DNA of 64,000 nucleotides, taken from assembly GCA_021847605.1 (NCBI GenBank), contig JAJZQN010000018.1:1-64000 (forward strand), read 5' to 3'. This stretch comes from Pseudomonadota bacterium. Its GTDB lineage: Bacteria; Pseudomonadota; Alphaproteobacteria; Sphingomonadales; Sphingomonadaceae. Positions 44,580 to 54,555 of this stretch are shown here, in pieces. The stretch's first letter is position 1; each line of letters starts with the position of its first letter. Under the pieces are notes generated by a model. That model had not been told where the DNA came from and searched no databases. It was given only the letters and a program-made list of their open reading frames with translations. Both the position numbers and the translations under genes were made by a program.

Positions 44580-44598
44580 ATTGCGATATATTCGCAAT
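44580..44598. promoter_or_regulatory. Palindromic site between the reductase and receptor genes
   Basis: ATTGCGA-tatat-TCGCAAT is a perfect 7-bp-arm inverted repeat in an AT-rich patch midway between the divergent starts (44508 and 44647). It is placed like an operator for iron-dependent control, but it does not closely match a classical Fur box. Confidence 0.5.
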
Positions 44599-44646
44599 AT
44601 CACTATCGGCGCGCTCTGCGATTCGCATTGGTTGGGGGAGATTTTC

Positions 44647-46728
44647 ATGGCTTTTTTGCTGATTGCCATTTCGGCGGCCGGCGTGGTTGCCGGAGAAGCG
44701 GGGCCGGATCAGGCGCAGGTGGAGCGGCGGCTGGACGAGGAAATCGTCGTCACGGGACAACGTCCGACCTTCAAGACCGAAATGGTTCAGGTGGGTGCGT
44801 TCCGTAATCAGTCGATCCTCGATACTCCGGCCAGTATCGCCGTTATCCCCAAAGCCCTGCTGGATGCGCAGGGGGCAACCGGGTTGGAGGAAGCGTTGCG
44901 CAACGCGCCGGGCGTGACGCAGCAGGCGACCAGCCCGACGACCAGCAATAATTTCGTGTCGCGCGGTGTGCTGATGAACGCGCGCACCAATTACCGGCTG
45001 AACGGTGCACTTCAGATCATCAATCTCAGCCCCATACCGATCGAGAACAAGCAGCGGGTGGAATTGCTGAAGGGTGTGTCGGCACTTTATTATGGCCTCG
45101 CTACCCCGTCCGGCATCGTCAACGTCGTGGCGAAGAGGGCCGGGGATCAACCCGTCAGCAGCGTCTATTTCAACGGAGATGTCGAAGGTAGCCTGGGCGC
45201 GGGGTTCGACATCGGACGGAAGCTGGGCGCCGAGGACCAATTCGGTGTGCGGATCAACGGTTATTCCGGGCATGTCGAAACGCCCATCGATGGCGTGAAT
45301 GGTCGCCGCTACCTGATCAGTGGCGCGTTCGACTGGCAGGCGAGTGAACGACTGTCGTTCAAATTCGACATCGAACATTATCGTCGCGCGACCGATGAAC
45401 CGGGCGGCATCTCTCTGGCTGCGTTTCAGTTGCTTGAGGGCATTCCCAATCCGCATAATCGCTACGCGCCGAGCAACGCCCCCTATCGTACATGGTCGAC
45501 CAATGCACTGGGGCGCGTCGATTATGCGCTGGGCGATGCATGGTCCGTGCGAGCCGAACTGGGGCTTGCTCAATCGCGGCGGCAGCGCAGCCGGGCGGAT
45601 TTCAGCTTTACCAACGCAGCGGCGGTAGCGACGGGAGCGGGCCGAATTGCGGGAAACTACACGCCCGACCAGGAGTATCGTAACGAATATATCCGCACTG
45701 AAATCGCCGGTAAACTGCCGACGTTCGGCATCGAGCATGAATTATTGTTTGGCTTTGCCCGCAACCGGCAGGTGCAGGAGGACCAGCATCAGACAAGTTA
45801 TACGGCGGTGGCGCAGAACATCTATGATCCGCGCAACATTCCGTTCAGCAGCCTGAATTTCACCAAGACGCGGCTGGCTGCGGGCAGCGTCAATATCGAT
45901 ACCGGCTTTTACATGCTGGATATCGCGCATGTCGGTGAAAAGATTTTGCTGATCGGCGGTGTGCGGCGGGTGCTGTATGACACCAAGGAAGCGGGCAGCG
46001 ATTATCGTATGAAGGCGTGGACGCCCACGGGGGGCATCGTGTTCAAGGTGACGCCCAAATCCAGCCTGTACTTTACCTATATCGAAGGTCTGGAAAGTGC
46101 AGGAACCGCGCCGACCGGGACGACCAATGAAGGTGACATATTGCGCCCGGTGCTGAGCAAGCAGATCGAGGCGGGGGGACGAGTGGAAGTGGCGGGAGCG
46201 TTGGCCAGCCTCGCCTATTTCCGTATTGATCGCGGCCTTGGCTATATCGATGCGAGCAACACTTATGTCGTCAATGGCCGCGCCATTCACGAGGGGATCG
46301 AAGGGTCACTTCAGGGCAATGTGACCAAGACATTGTCGGTCGCATTGTCGGGACAATATTTGAAGGCGCAGCAAGAGCAGACGGGGGTCGTTGCGCAGGA
46401 CGGCAAGCGGGTCGATAACACGCCGCGTTGGTCTGCATCCCTGTTTGCGGAATATCGACCGCCGATGTTACCGGAACTCGGGGTCAATGCCGGTGCCTAT
46501 TATACCGGCCTTCGTTATGCCGATGCGCTGAACCGATACAGCATGCCCGCTTACACGACCTATAGCCTTGGCGCGAATTACAAGCTGCGGCTGCCGGATG
46601 ATCGGGCCATCACCCTGCGCGTCAATGGGGATAACATCACCAACAAACGCTATTGGTCGACCGGCGGAACCATCTTCTATGTCGGATTGGCAAGGCAGGT
46701 GCGCTTTTCGGCCACGATGGATTTCTGA
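44647..46728 (+). CDS. TonB-dependent siderophore receptor
   Basis: This 693-residue outer-membrane receptor has a signal peptide (MAFLLIAISAAGVVAGEA), then 'DEEIVVTGQRP' as TonB-box-like region, the plug domain ('SILDTPASIAVIPKALLDAQ') and a 22-strand barrel ending in 'ARQVRFSATMDF' with terminal Phe. The plug wording is that of ferric-siderophore receptors (FhuA/FpvA-like). I chose the ATG at 44647 with GGGGAG upstream. It is divergent from the PepSY-reductase gene, making a likely import-and-reduce unit for ferric siderophore. Confidence 0.92.
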   Translation: MAFLLIAISAAGVVAGEAGPDQAQVERRLDEEIVVTGQRPTFKTEMVQVGAFRNQSILDTPASIAVIPKALLDAQGATGLEEALRNAPGVTQQATSPTTSNNFVSRGVLMNARTNYRLNGALQIINLSPIPIENKQRVELLKGVSALYYGLATPSGIVNVVAKRAGDQPVSSVYFNGDVEGSLGAGFDIGRKLGAEDQFGVRINGYSGHVETPIDGVNGRRYLISGAFDWQASERLSFKFDIEHYRRATDEPGGISLAAFQLLEGIPNPHNRYAPSNAPYRTWSTNALGRVDYALGDAWSVRAELGLAQSRRQRSRADFSFTNAAAVATGAGRIAGNYTPDQEYRNEYIRTEIAGKLPTFGIEHELLFGFARNRQVQEDQHQTSYTAVAQNIYDPRNIPFSSLNFTKTRLAAGSVNIDTGFYMLDIAHVGEKILLIGGVRRVLYDTKEAGSDYRMKAWTPTGGIVFKVTPKSSLYFTYIEGLESAGTAPTGTTNEGDILRPVLSKQIEAGGRVEVAGALASLAYFRIDRGLGYIDASNTYVVNGRAIHEGIEGSLQGNVTKTLSVALSGQYLKAQQEQTGVVAQDGKRVDNTPRWSASLFAEYRPPMLPELGVNAGAYYTGLRYADALNRYSMPAYTTYSLGANYKLRLPDDRAITLRVNGDNITNKRYWSTGGTIFYVGLARQVRFSATMDF

Positions 46729-46744
46729 TGGCGTGAATGATGAT

Positions 46745-46776
46745 ACATGGCCGCCCGTGATTTCGGGCGGCCATGT
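46745..46776. terminator. Bidirectional hairpin terminator
   Basis: ACATGGCCGCCCG and CGGGCGGCCATGT form a perfect 13-bp stem with a 6-base loop, placed between the convergent receptor and cytochrome c genes, so it can serve both. Confidence 0.8.
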
Positions 46777-46792
46777 TAATGCCGCGACAGGC

Positions 46793-47176
46793 TTATTTGG
46801 TGGCTGTCTTGAGGTAGGCGATCAGGTTGGCGCGATCCACCGGATTGGAAATGCCAGCAAAGGCCATGCGCGTGCCGGGGACAGTGCCGCTGGGCTTGGT
46901 AACGAACGCATCAAGCGTTTTCGCATCCCAGCGGATTTTCGCCTTCTGCATGGCGGGGGAATAGGTGAAGTCGGCCATCGTACCGGACGTGCGACCGAAA
47001 ATGCCGTTGAGTGGTGGGCCCATTTTCTTCACGCCCGGCTTTACGTCATGGCACAGAGCGCAACGGGCAAATACCGTCTTGCCTTTAACGGCATCACCGG
47101 ATTGAGCGAATGCGGGCGTGACGGCAGCGGATAACGAAGCGATAGCAATAATCCGGGCAATTGATGCAAACGACAT
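46793..47176 (-). CDS. Class I cytochrome c
   Basis: This 127-residue periplasmic cytochrome c has a signal peptide (cleavage after AFA-Q, residue 25), the haem site Cys39-x-x-Cys42-His43 ('CALCH') and an axial Met104 in 'GTRMAFAG'. It is like the cytochrome c2/c550 group of small electron carriers. The ATG at 47176 has AGGGA upstream; the open frame extends 37 codons further without sense. It converges with the TonB receptor gene. Confidence 0.92.
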   Translation of the reverse strand: MSFASIARIIAIASLSAAVTPAFAQSGDAVKGKTVFARCALCHDVKPGVKKMGPPLNGIFGRTSGTMADFTYSPAMQKAKIRWDAKTLDAFVTKPSGTVPGTRMAFAGISNPVDRANLIAYLKTATK

Positions 47177-47364
47177 GAAAATTTCCCTGCATGGTAATAT
47201 AATTGTGGCGGTCCCTGCAAAATGCGGTGTGCCCGACCTGCAACCTGACCGCAAGCAGATGAATAGGGTTTTAAGCGCCTGTCCCACGGGAATATTATTC
47301 GCAGCGTTATGATCGCGCGAAAAAATTCTGCACAGGTGAACAAAAATTTCGGAAATAGGGAAAA

Positions 47365-47441
47365 TGGTGCACCCAAGTGGATTCGAACCACTGGCCTTTG
47401 CCTTCGGAGGGCAACGCTCTATCCAGCTGAGCTATGGGTGC
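47365..47441 (-). tRNA. tRNA-Arg (anticodon CCG)
   Basis: The minus strand gives GCACCCA...TGGGTGC acceptor, discriminator A, encoded CCA, D-arm AGCTCAGCTGGATAGAGC, anticodon CCG in 'CCTCCGAA', and GGTTCGAATCC in the T-arm; 77 bases. The anticodon reads CGG, the Arg codon favoured in GC-rich genomes. Confidence 0.96.
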
Positions 47442-47530
47442 ATGACGCTGGTCAGGAGAGGCGCTTAGCAAAGCCAAACCGGGTGCGCCAGCATCTAAAT
47501 GCGCTTTAGATCATCTTTATTGGCGGATGG

Positions 47531-47917
47531 TTATTTGCCCGGCTTTTCCATCGGCTGGAATTTGCCAAGGCCGCAACTGGCGCCGGGTTGCAAGCCCGGT
47601 CCTGCATTCCAAAGGACGGTGATTATATCGACCGAACAGAGTTGCGACAGGCTGGTGGCGTAAGAGAAGCGCTTTTCGAACCCCAGGCTGGGGCAGCTAT
47701 TGGGCAGAATGTTGCGGTATATGCGCTTGTTGTTCACTTCGAAATCGATGGTTCGATCGTCTTTCACGCTGCTGGATCGGATGGAGCGGATCGGGATGCA
47801 ATCAACGGGCTTGCCCGAAGGCTGATAAGAAGGCCCGGTATCCTTCGCGATAGCAGGGGAGAATGCGCCGATGAGGGTAAGGGTAAAAGCAATGCCGCGG
47901 ATAGGATGAACGAACAT
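47531..47917 (-). CDS. Small secreted protein, DUF6491-like
   Basis: This 128-residue protein has a signal peptide (MFVHPIRGIAFTLTLIGAFS, cleavage near AIA-K). Mature features are 'PVDCIPIRSIRSSSVKDDRT', 'NNKRIYRNILPNSCPSLG' and 'LSQLCSVDIITV', the Cys-containing pattern of DUF6491-like periplasmic proteins of sphingomonads. Four Cys could form two disulphides. Function unknown. It lies downstream of nth on the same strand, separated by 93 bases. Confidence 0.7.
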   Translation of the reverse strand: MFVHPIRGIAFTLTLIGAFSPAIAKDTGPSYQPSGKPVDCIPIRSIRSSSVKDDRTIDFEVNNKRIYRNILPNSCPSLGFEKRFSYATSLSQLCSVDIITVLWNAGPGLQPGASCGLGKFQPMEKPGK

Positions 47918-48010
47918 CTTGTCTCTCCTTCTTCTCAGCGAATCGACGCTGCGAAGTGGTACGAACCGTCTTTATGCCCCTTTGCCTGAACGATGCGAGA
48001 ACAGCCGGGG

Positions 48011-48658
48011 TCATGCAGCCTTGGGCGCGGGAGTTTTGGGTTTGAAGCGGCACAGATCCGATATGATGCAACGCCAGCATTCGGGCTTACGCGCCTTGCA
48101 CACATAACGGCCATGCAGGATCAGCCAGTGGTGGGCGTCGCGCCGAAAAGGGCCGGGAACCCGCTTGTCCAGTTTCAATTCGACCGCGAGCGGGGTCTTG
48201 CCGGGAGCAAGGCCGGTGCGGTTGCCGACGCGGAAAATATGGGTGTCGACCGCGAAGGTTTCCTGACCGAAAGCGGTGTTGGCCACTACATTGGCGGTTT
48301 TTCGTCCCACGCCTGGCAGGGTCGTCAGCACGTCACGGTCCTGCGGCACTTCGCCCCCGAAATCGCGGACCAATATTTCCGACAGGGCGATGACGTTCTT
48401 TGCCTTGGTATTGAACAGACCGATGGTGCGGACATGCTTTTTCAGGCCGTCCTCGCCCAGATCGACCATCTGCTGGGGCGTAGTAACATCGCGAAAAAGA
48501 GCGCGCGTCGCCTTGTTCACGCCGACATCGGTCGCCTGCGCGGATAGAACGACGGCCACGAGCAATTGATAGTCGTTGCCATATTCCAGTTCGGTGCGGG
48601 GGGCCGGATTTTCCTCTGCCAGCCGACTGAACATGTCGAATATCTGCGCCTTGTTCAT
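48011..48658 (-). CDS. nth: Endonuclease III
   Basis: This bifunctional DNA glycosylase/AP lyase removes oxidised pyrimidines. The 215 residues hold the helix-hairpin-helix 'LPGVGRKTANVV' with the catalytic Lys, the catalytic Asp in 'FAVDTHIFRVGNR', and the C-terminal [4Fe-4S] cluster loop 'CKARKPECWRCIISDLC' (C-x6-C-x2-C-x5-C). Start ATG at 48658, 4 bases after the dapB stop, so dapB-nth are cotranscribed. Confidence 0.95.
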   Translation of the reverse strand: MNKAQIFDMFSRLAEENPAPRTELEYGNDYQLLVAVVLSAQATDVGVNKATRALFRDVTTPQQMVDLGEDGLKKHVRTIGLFNTKAKNVIALSEILVRDFGGEVPQDRDVLTTLPGVGRKTANVVANTAFGQETFAVDTHIFRVGNRTGLAPGKTPLAVELKLDKRVPGPFRRDAHHWLILHGRYVCKARKPECWRCIISDLCRFKPKTPAPKAA

Positions 48659-48662
48659 GGCA

Positions 48663-49427
48663 TTACAGGCCCAGAACCGCCTTCATATCATATCGACCAG
48701 CAGGCTGAGAGGCGAGCCATGTCGCTCCCTTGATCGCGCCACGGGCAAAGATGGTGCGGTTTTCGGCCCGATGACCGATTTCAATACGCTCGCCTTCGGT
48801 CGCGAAGATAATCTGATGATCGCCGGCGACGGAGCCGCCGCGCAGGGCAGCAAAGCCGATGTCGCCACGGGTACGAGCGCCGGTGATGCCGTCACGACCG
48901 CGATCGCTATGGTCGGCTAGGTCGATGCCACGCCCGCGCGCCGCAGCCTCGCCCAGTAGCAGCGCAGTACCGGATGGCGCATCAACTTTGTGCCGATGGT
49001 GCATTTCGACGATTTCGATATCCCAATCGTCACTCAACCCTGCGGCGGCGCGTTCCACCAGCGCCGCGATCAGATTGACGCCGAGCGAAGTGTTCCCGGT
49101 CTGAAGCACGGGGATGTGCGAAGCCGCTGCATCGATCGCGGCATGATGATGTGGTTCCAGTCCGGTGGTGCCGATCAATATGGGTTTTTCGGCTTGAACG
49201 GCGGCGTCGAGATGCGTGGTCAGGGCGTCGGGGGTGGAAAAGTCGATCAACACGTCGCTGACCTGCGCAAGCGCAAGCGGATCGGTGGCGATTGTGATGT
49301 TAGGTGCCAGCGTGTCTCCGCCCTTATGAACGGTGCCGCCGGCGATTGGCAAGGCGGTATCCACCGCGACCTGCGCAATGGCGCGCCCCATGCGTCCTGC
49401 TGCGCCGAAAATACCTATCTGGGTCAT
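48663..49427 (-). CDS. dapB: 4-hydroxy-tetrahydrodipicolinate reductase
   Basis: DapB reduces hydroxy-tetrahydrodipicolinate in the lysine and diaminopimelate pathway, supplying peptidoglycan precursor. The NAD(P)-binding 'IGIFGAAGRMGRAIAQVAVD' is at the N-terminus and the catalytic region 'EMHHRHKVDAPSGTAL' (two His and Lys) follows. 254 residues, complete. It lies directly upstream of nth. Confidence 0.95.
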   Translation of the reverse strand: MTQIGIFGAAGRMGRAIAQVAVDTALPIAGGTVHKGGDTLAPNITIATDPLALAQVSDVLIDFSTPDALTTHLDAAVQAEKPILIGTTGLEPHHHAAIDAAASHIPVLQTGNTSLGVNLIAALVERAAAGLSDDWDIEIVEMHHRHKVDAPSGTALLLGEAAARGRGIDLADHSDRGRDGITGARTRGDIGFAALRGGSVAGDHQIIFATEGERIEIGHRAENRTIFARGAIKGATWLASQPAGRYDMKAVLGL

Positions 49428-49521
49428 GTGCCGTCACCATGGAAGAGAATGGCTCTGGCCGATGCCAGAGCGGGAACATCTTGTCATCCCCGTCGATGGC
49501 CGGTTGGGCAACAGACAAGGA

Positions 49522-49553
49522 AAAAGGCGACGTCCGTTGGGACGCCGCCTTTT
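49522..49553 (-). terminator. Rho-independent terminator after gltA
   Basis: AAAAGGCGACGTCC (49522-49535) pairs with GGACGCCGCCTTTT (49540-49553) with one mismatch and a GTTG loop; read on the minus strand it ends in a T-run. It begins 24 bases after the gltA stop and lies before dapB. Confidence 0.85.
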
Positions 49554-49576
49554 CACAATCTCAATCGAAACGCGGT

Positions 49577-50863
49577 TTAGCGCTTTTCGACCGGAACATA
49601 GTCGCGCTGCGTCGGGCCGGTGTAGAGCTGACGCGGACGGCCGATCTTCTGCGCTGGGTCCGAAATCATTTCGTTCCACTGAGCGACCCAGCCAACGGTG
49701 CGGGCGAGGGCGAAGAGAACGGTGAACATTTCGGTCGGGAAGCCGATGGCCGACAGGATGACGCCCGAATAGAAGTCGACGTTCGGGAAGAGCTTCTTTT
49801 CGATGAAGTAAGGATCGCTGAGTGCGATCTTTTCCAGTTCGCGGGCGACGTCGAACACAGGATCGGTGACGCCCATGGTCTTGAGAACGTCTTCCGCCGT
49901 CTTCTGCATCACGGTCGCGCGCGGATCGTAATTTTTGTACACGCGATGGCCAAAGCCCATCAGGCGGAACGGATCGTCCTTGTTCTTGGCGCGGGCGATA
50001 TATTCCGGAATACGATCGACAGTGCCGATTTCGCGCAGCATGTTGAGCGCGGCTTCATTGGCGCCACCATGGGCCGGACCCCAGAGGCAGGCGATGCCGG
50101 CCGCGATGCAGGCAAACGGATTGGCGCCCGAGGAGCCAGCCAGACGCACGGTCGAGGTCGATGCATTCTGTTCATGATCGGCATGGAGAATGAAAATCTT
50201 GTCCATGGCGTCCACGATCACCGGATCGGGAATATATTCTTCCGCCGGAACCGAGAAGGTCATGCGCAGGAAGTTGGCGGTGTAGGACAGGTCGTTGCGC
50301 GGATAGACGAAGGGCTGACCCACCGAATATTTATAGGCCATCGCGGCAATCGTGGGCATCTTCGCGATCAGGCGGTGGCTGGCGATACGACGCTGGTCGG
50401 GATCGTTGATGTCGGTCGAGTCGTGATAGAAGGCCGACAGGGCGCCGACAACGCCGCACAGGATGGCCATGGGATGCGCGTCACGACGGAAACCGCGGAA
50501 AAAGGCGGTCAGCTGTTCGTGGATCATCGTGTGGCGGGTGATCGTGTTGATGAACTCTGCCAGCTCTTCCTTATTGGGAAGCTCATCGTTCAGCAGCAAA
50601 TAGGCCACTTCCATGAAGCTGGAGCCTTCGGCGAGCTGACCGATCGGATAGCCACGGTGCAGCAGAACGCCCTGATCACCATCGATATAGGTCAGGCCGG
50701 ATTCACAACTGGCGGTCGAGGTAAAGCCCGGATCGTAGGTGAACATGCCGGTATTGGCGTAAAGCTTGCGGATGTCGATGACCTGCGGGCCAACCGAGCC
50801 ATCCATGACGGTGTAATCGCTGGCTGCTCCTTCAACCGTCAAACTGGCTTTGTTATCGGACAT
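49577..50863 (-). CDS. gltA: Citrate synthase (type II)
   Basis: This hexameric-type citrate synthase of 428 residues condenses oxaloacetate with acetyl-CoA. Catalytic regions '[15 protein letters not shown]' (His) and '[14 protein letters not shown]' (His, Arg) are intact, and the N-terminal extension with '[18 protein letters not shown]' is as in Gram-negative enzymes. ATG at 50863 follows a good AGGAG. It sits 20 bases downstream of gltX and ends at a strong terminator. Confidence 0.96.
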   Translation of the reverse strand: MSDNKASLTVEGAASDYTVMDGSVGPQVIDIRKLYANTGMFTYDPGFTSTASCESGLTYIDGDQGVLLHRGYPIGQLAEGSSFMEVAYLLLNDELPNKEELAEFINTITRHTMIHEQLTAFFRGFRRDAHPMAILCGVVGALSAFYHDSTDINDPDQRRIASHRLIAKMPTIAAMAYKYSVGQPFVYPRNDLSYTANFLRMTFSVPAEEYIPDPVIVDAMDKIFILHADHEQNASTSTVRLAGSSGANPFACIAAGIACLWGPAHGGANEAALNMLREIGTVDRIPEYIARAKNKDDPFRLMGFGHRVYKNYDPRATVMQKTAEDVLKTMGVTDPVFDVARELEKIALSDPYFIEKKLFPNVDFYSGVILSAIGFPTEMFTVLFALARTVGWVAQWNEMISDPAQKIGRPRQLYTGPTQRDYVPVEKR

Positions 50864-50883
50864 ATTATTCTCCTATTATGCCA

Positions 50884-52338
50884 TCAACCAAGCGATGCGT
50901 GCCCCACATCGTTCAGCCTTACCAAGCTTTCCTCTTTCCCCAGAAGGAAGAGGACATCAAAAATACCCGGCGAAACCGTGCGTCCGGTAAGGGCCGCGCG
51001 CAGCGGTTGGGCCACCTTGCCTAATCCAAGGCCGGCATCCTCTGCCACGCGACGTATAATTTCTTCGATCGCTTCGACCGTCCAGGACTGAACGGGTGAG
51101 AGAGCGTCGGCTGTGTTTGCCAGCAGCACGCGCGCGGAGTCGTCTAGCAGAGCGGAGGCCTTTTCGTCAAAATCCAACGGGACATTTTTGAACAAAAATT
51201 CCGCACCCTCAGCAATTTCGTTAAGCGTTTTGGCCCGAGGCTTAAGGGAAGCCATAGCTTCCGACAAAAGTGCTAGGCCATTTTCGGGCAGTTCCTTGCC
51301 AAGCCGTTCGGCTACGCGAGGCGCAACCAGAGTCGCAAGGCGAGCATCGTCCGCTTCACGCAGATAATGACCGTTCAGATTTTCCAGCTTCTTGATATCG
51401 AAGCGGGATGGCGAACGCCCGACGCCTGAAATATCAAACAGTTCGATGGCACGGGCGATCGAAATGATTTCCTCATCCCCGTGACCCCAGCCAAGCCGTA
51501 ACAGATAGTTGAGGACGGCTTCGGGCAGCATGCCCATTTCGTCACGATAGGCGTCGACGCCCAATGCACCGTGACGCTTTGACAGCTTCGCGCCGTCAGA
51601 ACCGTGGATCAACGGGATATGCGCGTAAACAGGCTCTTCCCAGCCCATGGCCTTGATGATGGAAAGCTGACGGAAGGCGTTATTGAGATGATCGTCGCCG
51701 CGAATGACATGGGTGACGCCCATATCATTATCGTCGACGACCACAGCCAGCATATAAGTGGGCGTGCCGTCCGAACGCAGCAGGATCATGTCATCCAGTT
51801 CGGCATTCTGCACGACAACACGACCTTGCACCGCATCCTCGATCACGGTTTCGCCGTCGCGCGGCGCCTTGATCCGGATGACGAACGGGGCGCCCTCGGG
51901 TGCTTCCGATGGATCGCGGTCACGCCAGCGGCCGTCATAGCGCATCGGCAGCTTGGCAGCCCGCTGTTGCTCGCGCAGTTCGGCCAGTTCTTCCGGCGTT
52001 GCATAGCAACGATAGGCATGGCCCGCGCTTAAAAGCTGATTGGCGACTTCCGCATGGCGGGGCGTGCGTTCAAACTGAAAGACGGCGGGTTCGTCGCCGG
52101 CCAGACCCAGCCATTCCAGCCCATCGAAAATGGCGCCGACGGCAGCTTCCGTTGAGCGGGCGCGGTCGGTATCCTCGATCCGCAGCAGGAACTTGCCGCC
52201 ATGGTGCCGCGCAAACAGCCAGTTGAACAGCGCTGTGCGAGCGCCGCCAATATGCAGAAACCCCGTCGGGGAAGGGGCGAAGCGTGTCACCACCTGTTTA
52301 TTCGCGCCCGTTGCACTTGCCGTCATATTCGCTGACAT
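50884..52338 (-). CDS. gltX: Glutamate--tRNA ligase
   Basis: This class I aminoacyl-tRNA synthetase has '[20 protein letters not shown]' (the HIGH-like motif) and '[12 protein letters not shown]' (KMSKS-like). The 484 residues start at [15 protein letters not shown] (52338) or at the second Met (52326). The open frame continues 508 codons upstream, antisense to comEC, and is not real. The next gene downstream is gltA. The start codon is only 15 bases from that of the divergent comEC gene. Confidence 0.95.
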   Translation of the reverse strand: MSANMTASATGANKQVVTRFAPSPTGFLHIGGARTALFNWLFARHHGGKFLLRIEDTDRARSTEAAVGAIFDGLEWLGLAGDEPAVFQFERTPRHAEVANQLLSAGHAYRCYATPEELAELREQQRAAKLPMRYDGRWRDRDPSEAPEGAPFVIRIKAPRDGETVIEDAVQGRVVVQNAELDDMILLRSDGTPTYMLAVVVDDNDMGVTHVIRGDDHLNNAFRQLSIIKAMGWEEPVYAHIPLIHGSDGAKLSKRHGALGVDAYRDEMGMLPEAVLNYLLRLGWGHGDEEIISIARAIELFDISGVGRSPSRFDIKKLENLNGHYLREADDARLATLVAPRVAERLGKELPENGLALLSEAMASLKPRAKTLNEIAEGAEFLFKNVPLDFDEKASALLDDSARVLLANTADALSPVQSWTVEAIEEIIRRVAEDAGLGLGKVAQPLRAALTGRTVSPGIFDVLFLLGKEESLVRLNDVGHASLG

Positions 52339-52353
52339 TCGCCTTGTTGGTCT

Positions 52354-54555
52354 ATGAATGCGACGCCCCCTAGCATGGCTTTTGTGCCACGACAAACCTC
52401 GCTTTGGGGGGAGGCTCTGTTGCGGCTGCGAACCGTGTTGCAAGCCATAGAAATATGGCTGGAGCAGGAGCGGGAGCAACTGCCCCTGTGGGTGCCAATC
52501 GGGTTGGGGGTGGGGATCAGCGCCTGGTTCATTCTGCCCAATTCCATGGCCTGGCTGGCATTCTGCTGCGGTGCGCTGGCATTGATCTGCCTGTCCATGC
52601 TGTGTCCGGTTGGCGGGCGACTGAGGCGCACGGTGGCGGGAGCAGGCACACTGGCTTTGATCGGATGTGTCCTTATCTGGGGCAAAGCAACATGGCTGGG
52701 GCAGCCGCCACTGGCGCGGGCCATGTTCACGACCGTGACCGGTGAGGTGATTTCGACTCGCCCCGTCCCCGCGCAACATATGGTCCGGGCGATGATCCGC
52801 CCTTTGCAGGCGCCCGACATGCCCGACATGCCCGACATGATCCGGGTGAATATTGCCGAGGGCGATCTGCCAAAAGGCTTGGGGGGCGGCGCGAAAGTAA
52901 GATTTCGGGTGCGATTGATGCCGCCCGCACCGCCTGCCGTACCGGGGGCTTATGATTTTGCAGCGCGCGCCTATTTTCTGGGGATTGGGGCCACGGGCAA
53001 GGCGTTGAAACCGATAGAGGTGCTGACCGCATCGCGTGAAGACCCGCCGCTGAGGGAGCGGCTGTTCCGACATATTCTCGATCGGATGGATGGAGCGGGC
53101 AAAGGCATTGCGGTTGCGCTGGCCACTGGAGATCAGGGGGCGATCAGCGAGGCGGATGCCGAAGCGATGCGGCGGAGCGGGCTGGCGCATTTGTTGTCGA
53201 TCAGTGGATTGCATGTGACGGCGCTGATCGGGGCGGTCATTTTCCTGCTGATGCGGGTCATGGCTCTCAGTCAGCGTGCGGCGCTGAACTGGCCTTTGCT
53301 GCTTATCGCGGCGGCGGGCGGGGCGCTGGCGGGAATCGGATATACGTTGCTGACCGGGGCGGAGGTGCCGACGGTGCGATCCTGCGTCGCTGCGCTGCTG
53401 GTGCTGGGCGGGTTGGCACTGGGGCGTGATGCCATGACGCTTCGGTTGGTGGCGAGCGGTGCGCTGGTGGTCCTGATATTCTGGCCCGATGCGCTGGCGG
53501 GGCCGAGTTTTCAGATGAGCTTTGCAGCCGTGACCGCGCTCGTCGCGCTGGCCGAACATCAAGGCTTCAAGGGTTTCGCAGCGGCGCGGGATGAGGTGCC
53601 GTGGCGAAAGGGATTGCGGGCGCTGGCCGTCATGCTGGCGACGGGAGTGGCGGTCGAACTGGTGTTGATGCCGATTGCCCTGTTCCATTTTCACAAGGCA
53701 GGGATGCTGGGCGCCTTTGCCAATTTGATCGCGATTCCGCTGACCACCTTTGTCGTGATGCCGATGGAGGCGTTGGCTCTCGTACTGGATGTAGCAGGAC
53801 TGGGCGCCCCGGCATGGTGGGTGACGGAGCGGGCTTTGGAACTTCTGCTGTTCCTTGCCCACAGCGTTGCAGCCAGTCCGATGGCGTCAATGTTGCTTCC
53901 AACCCTGCCGGGCGGCCTGTTCGCGTTGATGATTGGTGGCATCTTGTGGTGCCTGTTGTGGCGTATGCGCCAGCGCTGGCTGGGGCTGGCGCCCCTGTGT
54001 ATGGGCGCAATCGGAGCGTTGTTCCTGACGCCCCCTGATATGGTGGTGACGGGCGATGGTCGGCATGTTGCCGTGCGGGTTGGGCAGTCCATGGCGATAT
54101 TGCGATCAGGTGCAGGGGACTATGTTCGCGATACATTGTCGGAAGGCGCCGGTTATGACGGTGCGCTCGATCCACTGGCGGAATTGGCACAGGCGCGCTG
54201 TTCGCCCGATCTGTGTGCGGTCAGGGTGGAGCGAGGGGGACGGTCATGGCGATTGTTGATGACGCGCAGCGCGACGATGATTGATCGGGACAGGCTGGAG
54301 CATGACTGTACTCAGGCCGACATCGTGGTTGCCGATCGCGGTCTGCCATATTGGTGTCGACCGCGCTGGTTGAAAATCGACCGCCGACTATTGGCGCGGA
54401 CCGGCGGGCTTGCGATCGATCTGGCACGGGCTGAAGTTCACACTGTCGCAAAACCAGGTGACGCCCATCCCTGGATCATCCGTACGCAAAATGGGTCTGC
54501 CCGTCAGAAAAGCAGCTTCCGGCGCAGGTCGTTGCCCGCGCGGGATACCCATTAA
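52354..54555 (+). CDS. comEC: ComEC/Rec2-family competence membrane protein
   Basis: This 733-residue integral membrane protein has an N-terminal DUF4131-like OB region, then the competence domain with '[20 protein letters not shown]' and '[20 protein letters not shown]', then many helices (about ten in total). It is the presumed inner-membrane channel for single-stranded DNA in natural transformation. The C-terminal ~185 residues lack the HxHxDH metallo-beta-lactamase motif of Bacillus ComEC, so a nuclease role of that part is unlikely. The 3' end overlaps lexA by 4 bases (convergent). Confidence 0.88.
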   Translation: MNATPPSMAFVPRQTSLWGEALLRLRTVLQAIEIWLEQEREQLPLWVPIGLGVGISAWFILPNSMAWLAFCCGALALICLSMLCPVGGRLRRTVAGAGTLALIGCVLIWGKATWLGQPPLARAMFTTVTGEVISTRPVPAQHMVRAMIRPLQAPDMPDMPDMIRVNIAEGDLPKGLGGGAKVRFRVRLMPPAPPAVPGAYDFAARAYFLGIGATGKALKPIEVLTASREDPPLRERLFRHILDRMDGAGKGIAVALATGDQGAISEADAEAMRRSGLAHLLSISGLHVTALIGAVIFLLMRVMALSQRAALNWPLLLIAAAGGALAGIGYTLLTGAEVPTVRSCVAALLVLGGLALGRDAMTLRLVASGALVVLIFWPDALAGPSFQMSFAAVTALVALAEHQGFKGFAAARDEVPWRKGLRALAVMLATGVAVELVLMPIALFHFHKAGMLGAFANLIAIPLTTFVVMPMEALALVLDVAGLGAPAWWVTERALELLLFLAHSVAASPMASMLLPTLPGGLFALMIGGILWCLLWRMRQRWLGLAPLCMGAIGALFLTPPDMVVTGDGRHVAVRVGQSMAILRSGAGDYVRDTLSEGAGYDGALDPLAELAQARCSPDLCAVRVERGGRSWRLLMTRSATMIDRDRLEHDCTQADIVVADRGLPYWCRPRWLKIDRRLLARTGGLAIDLARAEVHTVAKPGDAHPWIIRTQNGSARQKSSFRRRSLPARDTH

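Noticed and set aside
44509-45738. N-terminal 410-codon extension of the PepSY-reductase frame
   Set aside because: It runs antisense to the clearly coding TonB receptor and has no domain; the PepSY fold begins at the GTG at 44508.
52339-53862. N-terminal 508-codon extension of gltX
   Set aside because: Antisense to comEC and without any domain; the synthetase fold begins right after 52338.
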